From assembly GCA_042218065.1 (NCBI GenBank), contig JBDGRL010000045.1:1-7268 (forward strand): a stretch of 7,268 nt of DNA, given 5' to 3'. A program made the translations under genes and the position numbers. The DNA comes from JBDGRJ01 sp042218065 (GTDB taxonomy: Bacteria > Patescibacteriota > Patescibacteriia > Magasanikbacterales > UBA922). Positions 1 through 6,244 of the stretch are shown piece by piece (positions within the stretch are counted from its first letter, which is position 1; every line of letters begins with the position of its first letter). The notes below the pieces were generated by a model that ran no database searches, had not been told where the DNA came from, and saw only the letters and a program-made list of their open reading frames with translations.

Positions 1-2
1 TT

Positions 3-110
3 TCAAGTTCTCTTAGTTCAATACAACCACAACAACAAATTTTTGATCTCATTTATCAACTTTTTGCTGAATCTAAAAGTATAAAAAAGATAAAATACCT
101 TCGTGTGTAA
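3..110 (+). CDS. Possible C-terminal tail of a rightward protein cut by the window edge
   Basis: Frame 3 is open from the window edge to a TAA at 108-110, giving a 35-residue tail that ends in a lysine-rich helix-like stretch (…QQQIFDLIYQLFAESKSIKK…). It has no start because it would begin outside the window. The tail looks amphipathic and protein-like and stops 8 bp before the convergent kinase stop, a common arrangement for tail-to-tail genes. No family can be recognised from so little sequence. An alternative reading of the same DNA exists on the other strand: an ATG at 52-50 opens a Cys-rich frame (MRSKICCCGC…) that runs off the edge. I favour the rightward tail slightly, but only sequence beyond the edge can decide. 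Confidence 0.4.
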   Translation, partial: SSSLSSIQPQQQIFDLIYQLFAESKSIKKIKYLRV

Positions 111-118
111 GTATAGGT

Positions 119-928
119 TTAATTGTTATACGCCAAGGCTCCATACAACCCGCCTACATCTCCTAGTTCAGCCTGTCTAAATTCTGGCAGCTCATGAAAA
201 ATATACATTATATCTTCTACTTTTTCTTCCAGCTGATTGATATCTATATCACCTAACATGATGCCCCCACCCAATATCACCATGTTAGGAGACCAATGAA
301 CTATAGTGTTGTGAACACCTACAGCGATATAGTGTGTTACTTTGTCATACACTTCATCTCCTAAGTCCTTAGGGTCCTTGCCATATTTCTCCTCCAGACC
401 TGACCCTGAAGCTAAAGCCTCCCACTCAGTGGGTTGTTCATTCTCAATATCTCCTATTAATTGATGGCCCGGCTCAAAACCGAGCGTAAACTGGTCAATC
501 TCACCGGATACGATCCGAGTTCCTCCGATCCCGGTGCTAATAGTCAAATAAACTACTATTTCTTCATCTTGACCGGGCCCGAATTCAGCTTCTCCCAGCC
601 CCACCATATCTGCGTCATTTTTTAATGTCACTGGTTTCTCCAAAAACTTTTGCAATCTCATCTCTATATTAAGCCCCTTCCACTGAGGCAAGTTCGGAGA
701 TCTTATGAGCTTATTCTCCTCGTTTACCATTCCGGGGACCCCGCCTACAGCTTCTGTAATCTCTCCAGAATTACTTTGTAAAAGCAGACTAATCCTCTCT
801 TCCCAAAGTTCAAGATTTTCTTCAAAGTTTTCAGGAGTATCAAATACCTGTGGCTCACAGAACTCCTTATTATTTTTCGCCAAAGCTAAACGTGTATGAG
901 TACCACCTATATCGAATAAAAGTCGCAT
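119..928 (-). CDS. ROK-family sugar kinase, probable glucokinase lacking the zinc motif
   Basis: This is a 269-residue ROK kinase of the ASKHA fold, predicted to be cytoplasmic and to transfer phosphate from ATP to a hexose, most likely glucose. The N-terminal phosphate loop is DIGGTHTR (6-13). The catalytic aspartate is D105 in LKNDAD (102-107). The second phosphate motif is STGIGG (131-136), the sugar-binding ExGH motif is EPGH (152-155), and the C-terminal nucleotide motif is ILGGGI (218-223). The CxCGxxGCxE zinc motif that normally follows ExGH in ROK proteins is absent: residues 160-180 contain no cysteine, and a WEALASGSG segment (169-177) follows directly. This also helps explain the length, which is short for a glucokinase. 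There is no N-terminal helix-turn-helix, so it is an enzyme type rather than a NagC/XylR-type repressor. It is the last gene of the operon, 21 bp after the glucoamylase stop. That position suggests it phosphorylates the glucose released by that enzyme; specificity is inferred from context. No Shine-Dalgarno precedes the ATG and no clear terminator hairpin follows the stop. Confidence 0.88.
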   Translation of the reverse strand: MRLLFDIGGTHTRLALAKNNKEFCEPQVFDTPENFEENLELWEERISLLLQSNSGEITEAVGGVPGMVNEENKLIRSPNLPQWKGLNIEMRLQKFLEKPVTLKNDADMVGLGEAEFGPGQDEEIVVYLTISTGIGGTRIVSGEIDQFTLGFEPGHQLIGDIENEQPTEWEALASGSGLEEKYGKDPKDLGDEVYDKVTHYIAVGVHNTIVHWSPNMVILGGGIMLGDIDINQLEEKVEDIMYIFHELPEFRQAELGDVGGLYGALAYNN

Positions 929-949
929 ATATTTTAAATTAATTTAATT

Positions 950-2938
950 CTAATCCAGTGGATAACAAGCCTTACATACACCGAACTCTTCCAGCTTTTC
1001 CAAATACCGAACCACTGTTCTGATATACTCGGCATGTGCCCAAGTCAACGGTGTCGCGGATTCAGCTCGACCGGAATACGGATCCAACTGCTCAGAGAGT
1101 ACTCCTGAAGTTAAAGCGTGATCCGTTATCCATTGAAATATATTTTTAACCTCTTGTAGATCTTCTTCTTGTTCGGCAGTTGCAATTTTGTATTGAGCAT
1201 ACCACAAAGTGGTGAAAGTCCATGGATTTCCGTCCATATTTTCATAAGAATTATAATAGTCATCTCCAGTATACCTTCTTACTCCTCCGATCTCAGTATC
1301 TACAAACAGCTCTTCTATCATGTTATCAAATGCCTCCCGCAATCTGTCATCATCCAAATTCAACAGACCAAACAAGAAGACACCGTACACGCTGGATATA
1401 TCAATGGTTTTATCTGCTTTAAACTCACCGTCCTCTTTGTTTACCAGCTTATAGAAATATTCTTCTTGTTCATCATATAGATGCTCCATAGTGGCCTGCT
1501 GAACTTCCTTTGCAGCTTGTTTGTAAGTTTCAGCTTGTTCACTTTTTCCCAGCAAATTTGCAAATTTACCAGCGGCCATCAAGCCCCCATAGACTGTACT
1601 AGCAGTATATGTGGAGGTGCCGAATTTCTCTTCCCACAGATCGTAGCTGGGTTTGGGTAGATTGGAGTCTTCATGTCTATAATCAACCAAAAAATCAGCT
1701 GCATTTTCAATGAAAAAATTGTAAATATTTTCTATAAACTCAATATCTTTACTGACCGTATAGTGCTCCCACAGAGCTACCAGAACCAAGGCAGTCTCAT
1801 CTTCTTGAATCGGGAGTATTGTTTCTCCTTCGTGAACCCATGGATGCCAGGAACTGCCTACGGATTTATCAGGTCGATATTTATGCATAAAGAAGCCTTC
1901 ATCTCGTATAATATCACTACAAAACTCAAAAAATGTTTTTGATAGTTGCTGATCACCGATCTTATCCAAAGCCAAAGCAATATACGCCCCGTCTCTTGGC
2001 CACATATAGCCATAAGTGTCTCGTCCATGCCAAAGCATATCAGAATCCAAAGATGCTATAACCGCCCCGTCATTGTCTATATGTGTACGCATCAACAACT
2101 GAGAAGTACGAAAAAGGTTTATCTGTTCTTGGTTTAAACCGTAAAAAGAAAAGTTTTGTTTGTTGGTCCAAGCTTTCCAATAATCTGAAGCAGTTTTCTG
2201 TAGATGTTCCGGCCCCTTTTCTTCCACATAATCATTCAATTTTTGCACCTCCTCTATCGATTCGGCTGCTGCCAACCAATAAAACACCTCTCTGTTAGAC
2301 CCACCTTCGAGTTTAAAATAAGATCCGATACATTCCGAAACTCGGCCGTGTTCGATCGGGTTTTGCTCCAGATTTCCATCTCCTGCATCTTTGTAAGTTC
2401 CTTCTTGCCCTTCAATGTCATAGAGACCGACAGAATAATCATCGAACCCGCAGTCTTTACCTTCTGTTTTTAGATGCATTAAAAAAGCTCTTTTACCCAA
2501 ATAATGAATGATACTCTCTTTCATAGGATCATAATAGCCGGTGTCGCTGTGAGGTGTATTGTACACCTCTAGCTGATGATCAAAATATAGTTTTACTTCT
2601 TTTTTGTAATCATCCAGATTAAATAATTTCAAATGCCTGACCAGCACATCCTTTTCATTGTATACCACATCATGGAATTTGATCTTAATTCCCAAATCCG
2701 AGTTGATAGCCTCGATATCACTTACCATACGCCCTTTTTTATAGCCGATATCAAAATCCCAGCTGCCATCCTCGAACCAGCGAAGATCACCATCAACCCA
2801 AACACCTATCTTATTTACATGCTTGGAGTTGATATGGTTCTCCAATCCTATATAAGGATAGTATATATCGGATATGCGACCACGATAATCCATACAAATG
2901 GAGTAGTTGCCGTTAGCTAGAACTATTGGTTTAGCCAT
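950..2938 (-). CDS. GH15 glucoamylase (glucan 1,4-alpha-glucosidase), intracellular
   Basis: This 662-residue protein has the usual size and order of prokaryotic GH15 enzymes: an N-terminal beta-sandwich domain (about 1-265) and a catalytic alpha/alpha-barrel (about 270-650). Members hydrolyse alpha-glucosidic bonds from non-reducing chain ends and release glucose with inversion. Visible motifs are YGYMWPRDG (309-317), IQEDET (377-382), YDLWEE (432-437), whose first glutamate E436 matches the general acid of fungal glucoamylases, and LSEQ (614-617), where E616 matches the general base. LTWAHAEY (631-638) follows as in the family. The start is well placed, because the N-terminal LANGN…YYPYIGLENH block is typical of the beginning of these proteins. 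No signal peptide is present, so it should act on cytoplasmic glucan or maltodextrin. It lies 17 bp downstream of the GH57 gene and 21 bp upstream of the ROK kinase. The tail carries a CKAC pair (655-658). Related GH15 enzymes include trehalases and dextran-acting enzymes, so the substrate is inferred from the operon. Confidence 0.92.
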   Translation of the reverse strand: MAKPIVLANGNYSICMDYRGRISDIYYPYIGLENHINSKHVNKIGVWVDGDLRWFEDGSWDFDIGYKKGRMVSDIEAINSDLGIKIKFHDVVYNEKDVLVRHLKLFNLDDYKKEVKLYFDHQLEVYNTPHSDTGYYDPMKESIIHYLGKRAFLMHLKTEGKDCGFDDYSVGLYDIEGQEGTYKDAGDGNLEQNPIEHGRVSECIGSYFKLEGGSNREVFYWLAAAESIEEVQKLNDYVEEKGPEHLQKTASDYWKAWTNKQNFSFYGLNQEQINLFRTSQLLMRTHIDNDGAVIASLDSDMLWHGRDTYGYMWPRDGAYIALALDKIGDQQLSKTFFEFCSDIIRDEGFFMHKYRPDKSVGSSWHPWVHEGETILPIQEDETALVLVALWEHYTVSKDIEFIENIYNFFIENAADFLVDYRHEDSNLPKPSYDLWEEKFGTSTYTASTVYGGLMAAGKFANLLGKSEQAETYKQAAKEVQQATMEHLYDEQEEYFYKLVNKEDGEFKADKTIDISSVYGVFLFGLLNLDDDRLREAFDNMIEELFVDTEIGGVRRYTGDDYYNSYENMDGNPWTFTTLWYAQYKIATAEQEEDLQEVKNIFQWITDHALTSGVLSEQLDPYSGRAESATPLTWAHAEYIRTVVRYLEKLEEFGVCKACYPLD

Positions 2939-2955
2939 GATTACTTTTTATAAAT

Positions 2956-4152
2956 TTATGATTTTTTAATACGATATTCGAGGTCTTTCAAAACATTCAT
3001 ATAAGTAGTGAAAGCTTCATAGGGGGTTTCATAAGGATTAAAATAAGCATGTACATCCCCATCTTCAAACCACTTTGTACACATATAATAAAAATGGTCG
3101 GATGTCTGCAGTCGTCTCCAGTCCTCTTTTATTTTATCATTTTCAACACTCAATACCTTATCTTCCAACTGATAAATATTCTTCAGTGCTTGTTGTTGCA
3201 GCTTATTTTCTGTCCAGGCGGACAAGTCACGCTCAACATCGGCCCAAGAAATGTAATCCTCCGTCCCCACTTCATCCTTGGGTTCATACTTATCTATAGC
3301 TTCGGAAGGGGTTACGAAATCGTTATCGGGGTGTTTTAAGATTTCTTTAGGCATCTGTTTGAAAAAATCAAAGATTCCGGTATCTTCCCATTGGTGTTCG
3401 CCGAAGGTCTCATAATCCATAAACAAATTCACGACCTCTCCGTTTCCGTTTTTGCTGTGAATCCAGTTGGCAAATTTTTCTGCTGTCAAAGGGTAGTCTT
3501 CCCAGTCTTCGTTGGAAAAACGAAACGCAATATCATCCGAAAGGCGGTAATTTTTAAGCAGAAGCTTAAGGTCCTGCGCCGCCCGTGCATTGTATATAAA
3601 ATCAGGGCTGCGCCAACCAAGCATCGAGTCTTCTCCTTCCGCTAGCATCGCTTCATATCCCATGTCACTTATAGTTTTGGCCAGGTCATCATTAAAAATC
3701 AACTCGGTATTACGAAAAATTTCCGGATCAGCTGAAAATAAATCACGAACCTCTTCCCGGTGAAGATTAACCTGTCGTCTAAACTCGGCTTCAGAGTGCA
3801 GAAAAGCTAAAGAGTGATGATAAGTCTCACTTAATATCTCAACTTTGGGGTGATTTATGAGCTCACTGAAAGAATCTAAAACTTCACGAGAGAATTCTCG
3901 GGCCTGATCCAAGAAAATACCCGATAATGAAAACGCACACTTGAAGTCCGGCACCTCTTCTAATAGCTCCAAAATGAGGTTATTGGTCTTAAGATAGCAG
4001 TTTTTCGACACTTTATCGAATATACGTTCATTATCCAGCTTCTCATCTTGGGGATTAAAAAAGTAGTCATGGTCCTCACCTATATCAAATACTTGATATT
4101 TTTTTACCCTACAAGGCTGATGAACTTGAAAGTAAAAACAAACAGAAGGCAT
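2956..4152 (-). CDS. GH57 alpha-amylase / 4-alpha-glucanotransferase
   Basis: This 398-residue protein is of the short GH57 amylase type, retaining enzymes that cleave or transfer alpha-1,4-glucan segments. Conserved regions appear in order: FQVHQP (8-13), SLSGIFLDQ (75-83), RNTELIFND (147-155) with E150 as the expected nucleophile, and FMDYETFGEH (244-253) with D246 as the expected acid/base. A WADVERDLSAWTEN segment (303-316) corresponds to the fifth conserved region. The protein is acidic, lacks a signal peptide and is predicted to be cytoplasmic. Its ATG lies one base after the synthase stop, so the two genes are probably translationally coupled. The GH57 family also contains branching enzymes and 4-alpha-glucanotransferases. 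The length argues against the usual branching enzyme, which is longer with extra C-terminal helices, but hydrolysis and transfer cannot be separated from sequence alone. Related enzymes sit beside glucoamylase and glycogen synthase genes in several archaea, which supports a role in remodelling stored glucan. Confidence 0.9.
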   Translation of the reverse strand: MPSVCFYFQVHQPCRVKKYQVFDIGEDHDYFFNPQDEKLDNERIFDKVSKNCYLKTNNLILELLEEVPDFKCAFSLSGIFLDQAREFSREVLDSFSELINHPKVEILSETYHHSLAFLHSEAEFRRQVNLHREEVRDLFSADPEIFRNTELIFNDDLAKTISDMGYEAMLAEGEDSMLGWRSPDFIYNARAAQDLKLLLKNYRLSDDIAFRFSNEDWEDYPLTAEKFANWIHSKNGNGEVVNLFMDYETFGEHQWEDTGIFDFFKQMPKEILKHPDNDFVTPSEAIDKYEPKDEVGTEDYISWADVERDLSAWTENKLQQQALKNIYQLEDKVLSVENDKIKEDWRRLQTSDHFYYMCTKWFEDGDVHAYFNPYETPYEAFTTYMNVLKDLEYRIKKS

Positions 4153-4153
4153 A

Positions 4154-5350
4154 TTAAACTAATTGTTTGTAAATATTCACGCATTTTTGCGAAGGTCTGC
4201 TCCAGCTCATGTTTCTGGCTTCTCTTCGCCCATAATCTGATAACTGCTCTTTTAGTGCATCATACTGGAGTACCGACAAAATCTTACTGGCCATATCATC
4301 AATATCCCAAAAATCCGCCCTCAAAGCATGATCAACCACTTCTGAGACACCCGACTGCTTGCTTACCAAAGTAGGGGTGCCGTGTGATAAAGCCTCCAAT
4401 GCTGTTAGACCGAATGGCTCGGAAACGGATGGCATTATGAAAACATCCGCTGAGTTGTATAATTTACTCAGCTCTTCCCCTTGGACAAAACCTGGAAATA
4501 AAACTTTATCTGCAATCCCACATTCAGCTGCCAACTCCATAACATTTTCTTTCATATCCCCACTTCCTGCCATCAAAAACAGTATGTCATCTTTCTGTTG
4601 AGATACTCTTTCAGCTGCTTTAATAAACCCGGATGGGTATTTCTGTAGAGTAATACGTCCTACAAACAAAACTATATCGTGTTCCTCTTGCAGTTGTTCT
4701 AATTCATCTTTAGAGTTTACTGCCCTGTTTTGATCAATACTATTGTGAACCACCTCAATCTTGTCTTCATCCGTCTCGTACTTCTCATTTATTATTTCTT
4801 TAGTTCTGTTACTCACGGTCAGCACCTTATCAGCCTGAGAAAAACCTTCACGTTCCTTATTGTATACAAAATCATTTACACCGTGTCCGGCTGTGCGGTC
4901 ATATTCTGTAGCATGAACATGAACCACCACTGGTTTGTCCGTCATCTCTTTAGCTTTCAGTCCTGCCGGTATAGTCAACCAGTCATGGACATGGATTACA
5001 TCAAAGTCTTCTGAGCGGATAAACTTTTCCGCCTGCTGGGTGTATATTTGTACTTTTTGGTAGATATCTTTGCCGTAAAACACTTTGTCCTCCTTATAGG
5101 TGGAGGATAATTCCCTATTAATCTTCGAGCTTTTATAAGGAGCAAACTCTATATCTTGTGTTAGAGTATTTTTCGTTTGTAGATTAATATTAAGAAAGTC
5201 GCAATCCAATTGCATGTTCTGAGGAGTTTGTGGTAATATCAAGGTAAGATCCGAATATTGAGAAATATGTTTAACAAGACCCCGACAAGCTACTCCTAAA
5301 CCTCCACTATTAAAAGGCGGAAATTCCCATCCGAACATTAAAACCTTCAT
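4154..5350 (-). CDS. GT4-type glycogen/starch synthase-like glycosyltransferase
   Basis: This 398-residue GT-B glycosyltransferase probably extends alpha-1,4-glucan from ADP- or UDP-glucose in the cytoplasm. The N-terminal Rossmann half opens with MFGWEFPPFNSGGLG (5-19), where the glycine-rich loop binds the donor or acceptor. It continues with VIHVHDWLT (118-126) and HVHATEYDR (144-152). The C-terminal half has GRITLQK (231-237) and the EX7E motif of retaining GT4 enzymes, EPFGLTALE (311-319, E311 and E319), which contacts the nucleotide sugar. The WEFPP…SGGLG opening is typical of glycogen-synthase-like GT4 proteins rather than of sucrose or mannosyl transferases. It is the first gene of the operon, and its stop lies one base before the GH57 start. 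A -10/-35 pair lies about 37-66 bp upstream of the ATG. No Shine-Dalgarno is visible in the short AT-rich leader. The linkage formed and the donor are inferred from the neighbouring GH57 and GH15 genes; a trehalose- or polysaccharide-forming enzyme is a less likely alternative. Confidence 0.87.
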   Translation of the reverse strand: MKVLMFGWEFPPFNSGGLGVACRGLVKHISQYSDLTLILPQTPQNMQLDCDFLNINLQTKNTLTQDIEFAPYKSSKINRELSSTYKEDKVFYGKDIYQKVQIYTQQAEKFIRSEDFDVIHVHDWLTIPAGLKAKEMTDKPVVVHVHATEYDRTAGHGVNDFVYNKEREGFSQADKVLTVSNRTKEIINEKYETDEDKIEVVHNSIDQNRAVNSKDELEQLQEEHDIVLFVGRITLQKYPSGFIKAAERVSQQKDDILFLMAGSGDMKENVMELAAECGIADKVLFPGFVQGEELSKLYNSADVFIMPSVSEPFGLTALEALSHGTPTLVSKQSGVSEVVDHALRADFWDIDDMASKILSVLQYDALKEQLSDYGRREARNMSWSRPSQKCVNIYKQLV

Positions 5351-5386
5351 TAAAAAATATTATTATTCTGTATCTGAACCTTTAAC

Positions 5387-5416
5387 ATTATAGCTTAGAA
5401 TAAGTAACTATGAAAA
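5387..5416 (-). promoter_or_regulatory. Probable sigma-70-type promoter of the alpha-glucan operon
   Basis: On the minus strand a perfect TATAAT (5392-5387) is preceded by TTTTCA (5416-5411, four of six matches to TTGACA) with an 18 bp spacer. Transcription would start near 5380, leaving a leader of about 30 nt before the glycosyltransferase ATG. This is the only convincing promoter seen for the four-gene operon. The spacing and -10 are good and the -35 is weak. Confidence 0.5.
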
Positions 5417-5434
5417 ATTGTGGATAATTATACT

Positions 5435-5450
5435 TCAAATGAAGATTTGA
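5435..5450. repeat. Short palindrome upstream of the operon promoter (possible operator)
   Basis: TCAAAT and ATTTGA form a perfect 6 bp inverted repeat around a GAAG centre, ending 18 bp upstream of the -35 box of the glucan operon. Seven Ts follow on the plus strand (5452-5458), so it also resembles a weak rightward terminator, but no rightward gene leads into it and the stem is A/T-rich. A regulator site is possible; chance is not excluded. Confidence 0.25.
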
Positions 5451-5501
5451 GTTTTTTTGTAGCGATTCTTGGACATCCGTTCCCCGACTATTTTTAAGTG
5501 A

Positions 5502-5530
5502 AGAAGACCCCGCAGTAAACGGGGTCTTTT
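5502..5530. terminator. Strong GC hairpin, probable terminator
   Basis: AAGACCCCG (5504-5512) and CGGGGTCTT (5520-5528) pair perfectly around a 7 nt loop (CAGTAAA), with a G-U and an A-U pair extending the base. On the plus strand it runs into TTTT and, a few bases later, a run of six or more Ts at 5537-5542. On the minus strand the following sequence is CTTCACTTAAAAA, a poor U-tract. It lies 48 bp beyond the stop of the leftward 79-residue ORF and upstream of the glucan promoter, so it probably insulates the operon from leftward read-through. Confidence 0.55.
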
Positions 5531-5578
5531 GACGACTTTTTTAGGGAATTTTTTCAAGGGTCCTAAGAAAAACTACCT

Positions 5579-5818
5579 CTATTCACCGGAATTACAGCAG
5601 TCACCACTACCCACAAATGCAAAATAGGGTGCGCTTCCCAGAAGTGCAAAGTCTTTCCATATTGCAGGACCGACACTAAAAGGTTTATCTCCCGCTGCTA
5701 ATGTTCTTACATTGTAGGTATACTTGGAGGTACCAGGTGTATCGGAATAAATGAACTCACTACCTATGGAAGTCACACAATACTCATATTCTATACCCCC
5801 TTTGCTGGTTTCCAACAT
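5579..5818 (-). CDS. Small unrecognised protein, possibly the C-terminal remnant of a truncated gene
   Basis: This is a 79-residue ORF ending in TAG. I do not recognise it. The sequence is rich in Gly, Ser, Tyr and Thr, with few charges, a single Cys in EYEYCVTS (11-18) and a CC pair near the end (GDCCNSGE, 72-79). It has no signal peptide or membrane helix, yet its composition is like the C-terminal part of a secreted or pilin-type surface protein. A TGA lies just upstream of its ATG (5836-5834), and neither the same frame nor the other leftward frames upstream carry a matching N-terminal export segment. It could therefore be a small complete gene or the tail left by a deletion. The antisense frame, rich in Trp and His, looks non-coding, which favours this strand. 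It ends 48 bp before a GC hairpin. The start is 17 bp from the start of a divergent ORF, which leaves no room for ordinary promoters. Confidence 0.4.
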   Translation of the reverse strand: MLETSKGGIEYEYCVTSIGSEFIYSDTPGTSKYTYNVRTLAAGDKPFSVGPAIWKDFALLGSAPYFAFVGSGDCCNSGE

Positions 5819-5835
5819 TTTTTTATCGAATCCTC

Positions 5836-6168
5836 ATGGGGATAATGGGAGTACTGGCTATAGCTGCCATATATTTTACTTTTCAGGGTGTATCCATGCA
5901 CCAAAAAGTTCAGACGGAGGAAGCTAAATTTCACCAGCTTTTAGACGAGTATTTTTCTCTCGAAAAGTCCAAGCGTGACAGTGCTGCAACAGACTCAGAA
6001 TTGAATCAAAAACTGGTAAAAATTAAACAATACCCCTCCAAATTATTGGAGCTGAAATTAGTAGGAGTAGGAAAAATTCTTACCGGGATTTTTATCCTGC
6101 TATTTTCCATCTTAATGGCTCTAGTAATGATGCCAAAAAGATTAAGTAAAATTATAGAGAAAAATTAA
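5836..6168 (+). CDS. Small two-helix membrane protein of unknown function
   Basis: This 110-residue protein begins with a hydrophobic segment (about 2-20, MGVLAIAAIYFTF). A charged, helix-prone stretch rich in Glu, Lys and Gln follows (about 21-74), then a second hydrophobic segment (about 78-98, ILTGIFILLFSILMALVMM) and a basic tail PKRLSKIIEKN. By the positive-inside rule both termini should face the cytoplasm and the central helical region should lie outside. I recognise no family. Two in-frame ATGs (5836 and 5845) could serve as start and neither has a Shine-Dalgarno; the frame stays open upstream to 5755, but that part looks like the antisense of the neighbouring ORF. A strong hairpin terminator lies 22 bp after the stop, which supports it as a transcribed gene. 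It is flanked by leftward genes on both sides, so it is probably an independent unit whose promoter would lie inside the divergent ORF. Confidence 0.6.
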   Translation: MGIMGVLAIAAIYFTFQGVSMHQKVQTEEAKFHQLLDEYFSLEKSKRDSAATDSELNQKLVKIKQYPSKLLELKLVGVGKILTGIFILLFSILMALVMMPKRLSKIIEKN

Positions 6169-6190
6169 AACATACCTTGGTTTAGAAAGC

Positions 6191-6219
6191 AAAACAGGCG
6201 GGGCCAACCCACCTGTTTT
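6191..6219. terminator. Bidirectional intrinsic terminator between convergent genes
   Basis: AAAACAGG (6191-6198) pairs with CCTGTTTT (6212-6219); after a C/A mismatch, GGG (6200-6202) pairs with CCC (6208-6210) around a 5 nt loop. The plus strand continues TTTTTAATTTT, and the minus strand has a T-run from the AAAA side. It stands between the stops of the rightward membrane-protein gene (6168) and the leftward flavoprotein gene (6245) and can serve both. Confidence 0.8.
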
Positions 6220-6244
6220 TAATTTTATAAATAGAGTTCAAAAA

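Noticed and set aside
86..118. Possible terminator after the ROK kinase gene
   Set aside because: Only a 4-5 bp stem with a long loop can be drawn before the T-rich stretch, which is too weak to call.
2254..2442. 62-codon leftward ORF in a different frame inside the GH15 gene
   Set aside because: It overlaps the GH15 frame on the same strand, in a region where the GH15 reading is continuous and family-like.
1169..3645. Several rightward ORFs of 60-100 codons inside the GH15 and GH57 genes
   Set aside because: They lie antisense to genes with clear catalytic motifs, have biased compositions expected of complementary frames, and lack start signals or recognisable domains.
4048..5014. Rightward ORFs of 80-108 codons across the GT4 and GH57 genes
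   Set aside because: They are antisense shadows of conserved glycosyltransferase and GH57 sequence and show no family features.
5427..5432. Second TATAAT on the minus strand upstream of the operon
   Set aside because: No acceptable -35 lies 16-18 bp upstream, and a better-spaced promoter lies closer to the gene.
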